A stretch of 64,000 nt of DNA, taken from NCBI GenBank assembly GCA_964035015.1, contig CAXIUP010000234.1, positions 1 through 64,000 of the forward strand, in the 5' to 3' direction. Shown piece after piece: positions 56,448 through 64,000 of the stretch. This DNA comes from Corallium rubrum. Taxonomy: Eukaryota; Cnidaria; Anthozoa; Scleralcyonacea; Coralliidae. The position numbers and the translations under genes are program-made. Position 1 is the first letter of the stretch, and each line of letters starts with the position of its first letter. Below the pieces are notes generated by a model. It was not told where the DNA came from, made no database searches, and worked only from the letters and a program-made list of their open reading frames with translations.

Positions 56448-56703
56448 GTATATAATCACGCTGTGCGTTTTAATTGTTACTATTGTCTATTATGTGCCGA
56501 GCCTAACAAACTGGAATTTAAAGTGTAATAATCAAACAGTAATTTCTTATATATCATACATGTAAAATATCGTAAAGTGTTTTAATTATCTAAGTATTTT
56601 CAACAAATGAAATGCCTCGATCTTCACTGCACAGTGAGTTACAAGACAAGTGTGAAATATTTACATGGGGAGACTTTAATTACTTATGTGTGTCCTACGC
56701 GAC

Positions 56704-57109
56704 GGTTAACCACGATTAACCCATGTTCGTACGATTGAATTTTATGTTAAGAAAAACATATACTTTCAACATGGACGTTCACATAGCATTATAATACGTT
56801 GTTAATAGAATAAAATACAACGCGTCACATAAAAACTATGAAACAGCTACTTTAGAACGGTTAACCACGGTTAACCTCGATGATCATAAGGTAAATAGAG
56901 TGTGATGTTTATTTAATTGTCGTGGTTAACCGTGGTTAACCGTCGTATTTTCGCAAATTCAAGACATATAATATACTTAATATCACGTCATCTTTTGTGT
57001 ATATAACTATAATCCAATCGTGAGAAAGTAAAACACATTTGAGTAACATTCTTAGTGTTAAATTTAGTTTAAGCGAGTGGTTAACCGTCATGGTTAACCG
57101 TGGTTAATC
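56704..57109. promoter_or_regulatory. Iteron-like GGTTAACC repeats between transposase and Rep genes
   Basis: Four clusters: 56704-56721, 56859-56876, 56924-56941 and 57079-57109. The first two read GGTTAACCACGRTTAACC, and the last two read the opposite sense, GGTTAACCGTGGTTAACC (with a third half-site in the last). Paired 8-bp palindromes, arranged as inverted pairs, next to a Rep gene resemble Rep-binding iterons at a replication origin. No nonanucleotide hairpin was recognised. Confidence 0.6.
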
Positions 57110-57269
57110 GTCAGCTACATGAGCGAGGTCACGCGGTCAATTCTATTTTTAATACCGTTTAATCAGTTCACTATTTTAACCCAAAATATATTATATAATA
57201 GTCCCTTAAAATGTTTAACTTTTCAATAGTCAATATGAAGCATTATATAAAACGTCAACGATATAATAT

Positions 57270-58612
57270 TTATCTGCTAAGGATAAGGTCAGCAAAGCAC
57301 TTGCAACACGATTCCATTTCCTTTTGGCGTGTCTCGAATATTTGCCAGTTGAAACGGAATATTTTCCAACGGACAGACATCATCTCCGTCTCGCGGTCAT
57401 CAATGCATCCATTCTTCACAAAGCAGATGGGATTCTTGCCTGTCGCGAAAATTGGGGTATCACTTGCAAAACATATATCTTTCGCATAGTGCGTCTTCGG
57501 CGCGGGTAGATGAACTAATTGTCCTTCTAACAGGAGCAATAAATCGTGCCATGGGATAATGGCTTGCGACCACCGGAAATCGTTCAGAAACAAACATTCC
57601 GCCTTCTCAGCATCAACCCAAGCAAACGTACTTGACGCAGGATTAGAAAATGTGGAAAATATTTTCGTTATTGGATTAATTATAAACGTTTTCCCACAAT
57701 TAGCAGGCCCGATGATCATAACGTTTCGGTACTTCCCCCGTCCTTTCGTTAACAAATTTATCACGGCTTGTTGAAATGAACTTCGTATAATCCCATTGTT
57801 CTCCAGTAGCTCTTTCGCTAATTGTAGCCAAACTCCATTACAGCCTTCGACACAACTACCTTCCCGAGCCTCATGCAACAATTGCATTCTCGACTTTTCC
57901 CTACGAAGCCTTTTTTCTTTAGCACACTCCATTTCCCAGGCTGTATCTAGAATTTCTGCAACAACCTTCGAGCCACGATTCACAATGAACTCTGCGATAT
58001 CTTTCTTTCCTTCGTCTTTTTGCTCTTTAGCCAAAATCAGAAGCTCCTCTCTTGATCTTATTCCTTTTTCCACAATGATTTCTGACATTTCAAAAGCCGT
58101 TAGGCGCTTGCGTTTTTTGCCCCTCTGTTCTCCTTCGCCGCCATCTTCGTCTTCGAGCATGTCATCACACGTGTCATGTCGTGCTTTTTTTGCTCGCAAT
58201 CTTCGCGTTTTGGTTGCCTCCGTAGTTTTCGGTTCCTTTTTTGAATTCCAAAGGTCTGGATGACCTTCACTTTCGATTGCATCTTTGTCGTCTTTCGTGG
58301 TATATGCCCATGCACTATAATAATTATCATGGACAGCGAATAGTTGACGGATATACCATTGTTGCTCGTTAAATACCGCTTACTTGAGAGCCATCGTTGA
58401 TTTTTATTGAACTTCATTGCCATATGATAGTGCTTTCCAGACATCTGGTGTTCCTCTTGACTACAACACCACTGTTCAATAGTTGCAGACACACCACTGA
58501 ACGACGCGACAACCGCATCGGCGAATGAACGTCGCGTAGGAAACTTAACCAAGTCAGCTTGGCTATAAGTTATCAAATAAACTTGCCGAATACATCTTGA
58601 ACTTAATTCCAT
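57270..58612 (-). CDS. Rep-like protein: HUH endonuclease plus SF3 helicase, one frameshift
   Basis: Start ATG at 58612. HUH domain motifs: motif I in VYLITYSQADL, motif II in GKHYHMAMKF (H-x-H), motif III YTTKDD (Tyr plus Lys, seen after the shift). The frame jumps by one base near 58337, between VNYS and the following HDNYYSAW. It then stays open to 57270 through a Lys-rich linker and a superfamily-3-type helicase with Walker A GPANCGKT, a Walker-B-like ECLFLNDFRW and a motif-C-like ICFASDTPIFATGKNP. About 445 residues in all. Such Reps nick an origin and unwind DNA during rolling-circle or rolling-hairpin replication of small ssDNA viruses (CRESS-like) and related elements. The motif I and YxxK style resembles CRESS Reps. 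Whether this is a captured viral gene or a transposon gene is open. Confidence 0.78.
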
Positions 58613-58943
58613 GACTTGTAGCGATTCGTTTGCCTAACTATCGATTTCTCACTAAACGCAATTATAACTTTTCTATATTTTCTCAGCAGAGTATATGTAT
58701 GTGTTGTGTCAGCCACGTGAAGATATGCTTATGTGATATTTAAGCACAACAAGGGGTCCTTCATGCCATGTTGAAATATACAATGGAAATAATTTAAATA
58801 AATACAATGGAATGCAAATTAGCTTAAATATGTCTTTTAAAGAGTTGATTGAGTTATTTTTGTGGCAATTTCCAGTATAAATCCATGCAAATGTTAGTTT
58901 TGGGAGACATAAACGTGTGCTTGCGTGCGTAACATTTCCCAGA
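58613..58943. other. Upstream region of Rep gene
   Basis: AT-rich, no gene. Presumed promoter region of Rep on the minus strand. Ends in TTCCCAGA next to the right 252-bp repeat. Confidence 0.4.
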
Positions 58944-59195
58944 CAATCGTGGACAAAACTGTTAATAAAATTAATAAAAATAGTAACAAAAGAGTAGTAA
59001 CTAATGTTTGAAGGACTTTCTGTCCCCCCTCCCCCATTCAATGTTGAATTTATATTTCGCACATGGTTACATCATACCAACATTGTTCGGGGGAGGTGGG
59101 GGGAAGGTCTTTCCTGTAAATCGAACGAATTAAGTAGGATTAAACAAAAAGTTTACACGTTGGAACATTTTATTGACAGGTTTTGTCCACGATTG
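58944..59195 (+). repeat. 252-bp terminal direct repeat, right
   Basis: Same orientation and, by eye, same sequence as 54899-55150. Confidence 0.93.
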
Positions 59196-59425
59196 TGGCT
59201 CCGAGCCCTTGGCTCCTGGCTCCGAGCCCCCGGCTCCTGGCTCCGAGCCCTCGGCTCCTGGTTCCGAGCCCCCGGCTCCTGGCTCCAAGCCCTCGGCTCC
59301 TAGCTCCGAGCCCTTGGCTCCTGGCGCCGAGCCCTCGGCTCCTGGCTCCGAGCCATCGGCTCCTAGCGCCGAGCCCCGGCTTCGAGCTCCGAGCCCCCGG
59401 ATTCAGGCTCCGAGCCCTTTCATCC
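59196..59425. repeat. 18-bp minisatellite, right arm (inverse orientation)
   Basis: GGCTCCTGGCTCCGAGCC-type units, mirror of 45110-45497, continuing the short part at 54773-54898 across the inserted unit. Confidence 0.93.
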
Positions 59426-59461
59426 TCCTGTTTCTCTTATTTTATAACACCGCCTCCAAAA

Positions 59462-59701
59462 GTTGAACAACCAACACTTAAACATAATTTCTTTCATAAC
59501 TGGGAAAGCTCTTCGGAGTGGAAAGAAAGCGACTTGGCAAAGATGTCCCCGGGTGAAAGAGGAGAGTATGAACACCATCTAATGATGACTAGATCAAAAT
59601 ATTTACCTATGACAAAAGAAGATGTGTCCCAATTATCATCAGAGGACAAGAAAGACTATCGTGCTACTTTTAAAATAAAAACACCTAAATATATAATCTA
59701 A
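59462..59701 (+). CDS. Arm-encoded 3' exon, right copy (unknown protein)
   Basis: Mirror of 44828-45067, same residues as far as read, stop followed by AATAAA near 59776. A 66-codon frame is also kept in both arms (44358-44558 minus, 59971-60171 plus), as expected from arm identity rather than selection. Confidence 0.45.
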   Translation, partial: VEQPTLKHNFFHNWESSSEWKESDLAKMSPGERGEYEHHLMMTRSKYLPMTKEDVSQLSSEDKKDYRATFKIKTPKYII

Positions 59702-60479
59702 GAAGCAGACCTTACTAAAACTTTTTATATGTAACCGTAATTTGTTTTGATATGTGTAAGTTTAAACCAAAGCCTAAATAAATACTTTAAACTGATTGTT
59801 GTGAATTCTGTCTTTTGCAAAATACACGCTAATCACCTTTTCGCCTAGACTTGCCGCTGTTCATACCCCTTATTATCCTTTCACAACCCCATAAATAATT
59901 ACATATTCTACAGTGTATGCAAATTCGGTTAGATTTAGGTCATTAGTAACTTTAACGAGCTTTCCCTTTTGTGTTCTGCACGTGCGAGAATCTTGTTTAT
60001 ATCGTTCTTATTAACAGAAAGCCTAGTAACCATGATGTATCTCAGTTATATATGGACAAGTCTTTGCTCTTCGCTTTTCGAATTGATTTGTGTCTTCTTA
60101 CGACTTCTCGAACTGTTTCTTCATCCAAGGAATCACTAGTAGGTTATAGACTAAGGTTAGATAGGCAATAATTCGACCAAAACTGTCAACATTCATCTCT
60201 TCGAAAATAACACTCGGATTACTTAACCAAAAACCCGCTATATTCCTCCAAACCAAGTTTAAGATAAAAAATATAAAGTGCCTCTATCCATTTCTGTTTC
60301 GTTCCTCTACAAACTAGGCCAAAGTAAACGATAACTCTCTAAAATTGTTAACACTTATTGCCACCAAACGTGTATAAGACTGTTTGGTCATTTAGGTTCT
60401 GACTAATATAATATTCAAAGTCTCCATATTATTCAAATAATATTCAGGTTTGACCAGAGCAGTTATCTCTGCCAATTCA

Positions 60480-60625
60480 GACACTTCGGGCGTCACACCG
60501 GGCGTCACACCGTGCATCATACCGTGCATCATACCGTGCATCACACCGAATATTTAATGAGAACGCCGCCTGAATATTAATGAGAACGCCGCCTGAATAT
60601 TAATGAGTGCCGCCTAGCGCCGCCT
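60480..60625. repeat. Terminal tandem repeats of the foldback right arm
   Basis: Inverse of 43905-44045: GGCGTCACACCG / TGCATCATACCG units, then GAACGCCGCCTGAATATTAA units. Confidence 0.85.
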
Positions 60626-60661
60626 TAAAAATACGGGTCGATCGGCCCCTATAATACTACT

Positions 60662-61044
60662 AATATCACTATATATATATTTTGATAAAAATATACATTA
60701 AATGTTTTAGCACAAAAACGTTCACCAATATTTTTAATATAGTATGATTCATCATCATCGAGCAATGTAGTCCAAAATATATTCCTGTGACAGGAGTGAA
60801 AAAATTATCAAATACCTAAGGCAGTATTTGAATGAAATTTAGGTGTTAATAAAGCATTCTAAAGAAGCACAATTAATGTCCCTAAATTTCAAAAGTGCTA
60901 ATGCTTTAAAGACCACTGTGAAGTATGCACCACATTCAGCCTTCGATTCAAGCCTTCGATTCGGCCTTCGATTCAGCCGTCGATTCAATTATCGCATGTT
61001 ATTGCGAAGTTATCTCCATGTTCATCAGGTGGTCGCTATAACAG
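60662..61044. other. Spacer before the satellite
   Basis: AT-rich, with a short run of CCTTCGATTC units at about 60940-60990. No gene. Confidence 0.4.
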
Positions 61045-63667
61045 AATATCATACAAATACACAATTTTCTCAGGCGCTATTCGATACGATTTTTTTAAAA
61101 TTAACATATCTTGTACAGAATTTCATGCTCTTTCATCTAGTATAAGTCTCCAGAGTAGCAAAGACCCATGAACGACGTAGGCAAGCTTTAAACAAATTGC
61201 GGCGCGGCGTTATTAATACGACTGACGGGGGTTGTGTTGTATATTGCATATACATCAGATTATAAACACGATTTTCTCAGCCGCTATTCTATACGATTTT
61301 CTAAAATTTACATATGTTGTAGAGAATTTCATGCTCTTTCATCTAGTATAAGTCTCCAGAGTAGCAAAGACTCATGGACGACGTAGGCAAGCTTTAAACA
61401 AATTGCGGCGCGGCGTCATTAATACGACTGACGGGGGTTGTGTTGTATATTGCATATACATCAGATTATAAACACAATTTTCTCAGCCGCTATTCTATAC
61501 GATTTTCTAAAATTTACATATGTTGTAGAGAATTTCATGCTCTTTCATCTAGCATAAGTCTCCGAGTGGCATAGACCCATGAACGACGCAGGCAAGCTTT
61601 AAACACATTGCGGCGCGGTGTAATTAATACGACCGACGGGGCTTGTGTTGACATTTACTGTTGTACATTGCATTATACATCAGATATAAACACAATTTTC
61701 TCAGCCGCTATTCTATACGATTTTCTAAAATTTACATATGTTGTAGAGAATTTCAAGCTCTTTAATCTAGTATAAGTCTCCAGAGTGGCATAGACCCATG
61801 AACGACGCAGGAAAGCTTTAAACAAATTGCGGCGCGGTGTTATTAATACGACTGACGCGGGGGTTGCCTTGCATGTCTCAGATTACATCGGAAAAAGTAC
61901 AATTTTCTCAGCCGCTATTCAATACGATTTTTTTTAATTTACATATGTTGTAGAGAATTTCATGCTCTTTCATGTAGTGTAAGTCTCCAGAGTGGCATAG
62001 ACCCATGAACGACGCAGGAAAGCTTTAAACAAATTGCGGCGCGGTGTCATTAATATGAATGACGGGGTTGTTTTGTATATTGCATATACATCAGATATAA
62101 ACACAATTTTCTCAGCCGCTATTCTATACGATTCTTTTAAATTTACATATGTGGTAGAGAATTTCATGCTCTTTCATCTAGTATAGGTCTCCAGAGTGGC
62201 ATAGACCCATGAACGACGCAGGAAAGCTTTAAACAAATTGCGGCGCGGTGTTATTAATACGACTGACGGAGGTTGCCTTGAATGTTTCAGATTACATCGG
62301 AAAAAGTACAATTTTCTCAGCCGCTATTCTATACGATTTTTTCAAATTTACATATGTTGTAGAGAATTTCAAGCTCTTTAATCTAGTATAAGTCTCCAGA
62401 GTGGCATAGACCCATGAACGACGCAGGAAAGCTTTAAACAAATTGCGGCGCGGTGTTATTAATACGACTGACGCGGGGGTTGCCTTGCATGTCTCAGATT
62501 ACATCGGAAAAAGTACAATTTTCTCAGCCGCTATTCAATACGATTTTTTTTAATTTACATATGTTGTAGAGAATTTCATGCTCTTTCATGTAGTGTGTCT
62601 CCAGAGTGGCATAGACCCATGAACGACGCAGGAAAGCTTTAAACAAATTGCGGCGCGGTGTCATTAATACGACTGACGGGGTTGTTTTGTATATTGCATA
62701 TACATCAGATATAAACACAATTTTCTCAGCCGCTATTCTATACGATTCTTTTAAATTTACATATGTGGTAGAGAATTTCATGCTCTTTCATCTAGTATAG
62801 GTCTCCAGAGTGGCATATACCCATGAACGACGCAGGAAAGCTTTAAACAAATTGCGGCGCGGTGTTATTAATACGACTGACGGAGGTTGCCTTGAATGTT
62901 TCAGATTACATCGGAAAAAGTACAATTTTCTCAGCCGCTATTCTATACGATTTTTTCAAATTTACATATGTTGTAGAGAATTTCAAGCTCTTTCATGTAG
63001 TATAAGTCTCCAGAGTGGCATAGACCCATGAACGACGCAGGAAAGCTTTAAACAAATTGCGGCGCGGTGTAATTAATACGACTGACGGGGGTTGTTTTGT
63101 ATATTGCATATACATCAGAAATAAACACAATTTTCTCAGCCGCTATTCTATACGATTTTTTAAATGCCACTCTGGAAATTTATGAAAGAGCTTGAAATTC
63201 TCTACAACATATGTAAATTTAAAAATCGTATAGAATAGCGGCTGAGAAAATTGTGTTTATATCTGGTGTATATGCAATATACAAAACAACCCCCGTCAGT
63301 CGTATTAATTGCACCGCGCCGCAATTTGTTTAAAGCTTTCCTGCGTCGTTCATGGGTCTATGCCACTCTGGAGACTTATACTAGATGAAAGAGCATGAAA
63401 TTCTCTACAACATATGTAAATTTAAAAAAATCGTATAGAATAGCGGCTGAGAAAATTGTACTTTTTCCGATGTAATCTGAAACATTCAAGGCAACCTCCG
63501 TCAGTCGTATTAATAACACCGCGCCGCAATTTGTTTAAAGCTTGCCTGCGTCGTTCATGGGTCTATGCCACTCTGGAAACTTATACTACATGAAAGAGCT
63601 TGAAATTCTCTACAACATATGTAAATTTAAAAAAATCGTATAGAATAGCGGCTGAGAAAATTGTGTT
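61045..63667. repeat. ~206-bp satellite array with orientation switch
   Basis: Ten forward units, counted by GCTTTAAACAAATTGCGGCG near 61185, 61391, 61597, 61815, 62022, 62226, 62431, 62636, 62840 and 63045 (spacing 204-207, once 218). A three-unit higher-order period of about 614 bp is visible (GCATGTCTCAGATTACATCG near 61875 and 62489). Near 63165 the array flips, and about 2.5 inverse units follow to 63667. The short frames within are artefacts. Confidence 0.95.
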
Positions 63668-64000
63668 TATATCTTTATTTATTTACAGTTATTTAAACAC
63701 GGTTAGTAGCCTTTCAACTTGTAACTAAACCTAAGAGTTATAAAAGTACCAAAAGTCATATAAATCAAGAGAAAGAAAAGGAAAAAAAAAGAAAGTTGAT
63801 TTTCAAAGGGCCGTGTAAGAAATAAGATAAAAACTATATTTACAGGAATAAGAAAACACTAAATAGATATATTTACATAAAAAATTTATGATATATTAAA
63901 AAGAAAAGTGACACACGTATAAAATTTGATAAGAATATTATGGTATTAAACAGCCACTGGGCTTCTAAAATTTTCCATAAACAGGGAGATCGTTCCAGAC
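63668..64000 (-). other. AT-rich edge; possible LINE 3' tail
   Basis: On the minus strand the last bases read VWNDLPVYGK, like the end of a LINE ORF2, followed by an AT-rich tail ending in TAAATAAATAAAG. Too little is inside the window to be sure. Confidence 0.3.

Larger units (their letters stand above)
54899..59195. mobile_element. 4.3-kb unit with 252-bp direct repeats coding a DDE transposase and a HUH/SF3 Rep
   Basis: Two copies of a 252-bp sequence, identical as far as I can read, lie in the same orientation at 54899-55150 and 58944-59195. Each copy itself has inverted ends (CAATCGTGGACAAAAC and its complement) and internal pairing (CCCCCTCCCCCATT against GGGGGAGG). Between them are a DD34E transposase gene (+) and a Rep gene (-), tail to tail, with GGTTAACC repeats between. 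The unit interrupts the right-arm minisatellite of the foldback element. Only TG is duplicated at the edges. It could be an LTR-like unit, a viral genome with hairpin termini, or a circle integrated by recombination at a resident 252-bp copy. Confidence 0.7.
43856..60661. mobile_element. Giant foldback element with two later insertions
   Basis: Ends AGTAGTATTATAGGGGCCGA and its complement, flanked by AATATC (43850-43855 and 60662-60667). The arms are inverted copies of each other in the same order: end tandem repeats (GGCGGC..TTAATATTCA and CGGTGTGATGCA units), a unique part with a 240-bp reading frame, an 18-bp GGCTCGGAGCCAGGAGCC minisatellite, and a TTATCTTCCTC minisatellite that meets its inverse near 53965-54010. 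The left arm is cut by a BEL retrotransposon (45981-53209) and the right arm by the 4.3-kb Rep element (54899-59195). Removing both leaves about 5.3 kb that is almost wholly palindromic. Confidence 0.85.

Noticed and set aside
54899-59195. LTR retrotransposon
   Set aside because: The direct repeats start CA and end TG rather than TG..CA, there is no reverse transcriptase between them, and no 4-6-bp duplication flanks them.
61045-63667. CRISPR-like array or coding repeats
   Set aside because: Head-to-tail satellite with no spacers, in a eukaryotic genome; its 65-85-codon frames just repeat with the monomer.

Overview
This window looks like nuclear DNA of an animal, probably a marine invertebrate of cnidarian or similar type, although the clade cannot be fixed from the sequence. 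The evidence is GT-AG introns, long AT-rich non-coding stretches, simple-sequence arrays, and transposon families found mostly in animals. I see no host housekeeping gene that I can name. Almost everything interpretable is a mobile element, and many elements sit inside other elements.

Layout. 1-8.5 kb: a three-exon Tc1-type (DD34E) transposase gene (+) and a BEN-domain gene (-), whose large second intron holds a MITE, microsatellites and a dead LINE piece. 8.5-14.6 kb: a small RING-like gene (+) tail-to-tail with a five-exon integrase-core gene (-). A tyrosine-recombinase (Crypton-like) gene lies inside intron 2 of the integrase gene, flanked by loxP-like palindromes. 14.6-21.4 kb: an OTU-domain/hAT fusion gene (+) with a complete second hAT element (15-bp TIRs, 8-bp TSD) inserted in its intron. 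22.2-26.1 kb: a long-TIR element with a 9-bp TSD coding a transposase-like protein I cannot assign. It is inserted exactly at the stop codon of a DD38E Tc1/mariner gene (26.1-27.1 kb). 27-33 kb: MITEs, a tRNA-like SINE head, simple repeats and a LINE remnant.

33.26-43.76 kb is one 10.5-kb MULE-like transposon with about 690-bp TIRs and a 9-bp TSD. It carries an eight-exon gene that can be spliced in phase to about 1025 codons, and it is itself riddled with MITEs. 43.86-60.66 kb is a huge foldback (palindromic) element with a 6-bp TSD. Its left arm is interrupted by a BEL/Pao LTR retrotransposon (412-bp LTRs, 5-bp TSD). Its right arm is interrupted by a 4.3-kb unit bounded by two identical 252-bp direct repeats, which codes a DD34E transposase and a convergent HUH/SF3-helicase Rep protein with iteron-like GGTTAACC repeats between them. 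61.0-63.7 kb is a ~206-bp satellite array that flips orientation near its right end.

The most unusual items are the Rep+transposase unit (54899-59195), the unassigned 9-bp-TSD element (22223-26107), the recombinase flanked by palindromic 26-bp sites, and the recurrence of ubiquitin/SUMO-type domains (RING, OTU, UIM, SIM) in unrelated transposon genes. All splice models and domain names come from reading the sequence by eye. Lesions seen in otherwise coherent frames (BEN gene, OTU-hAT, 22.2-kb element, Rep, BEL pol) could be real decay or assembly errors.
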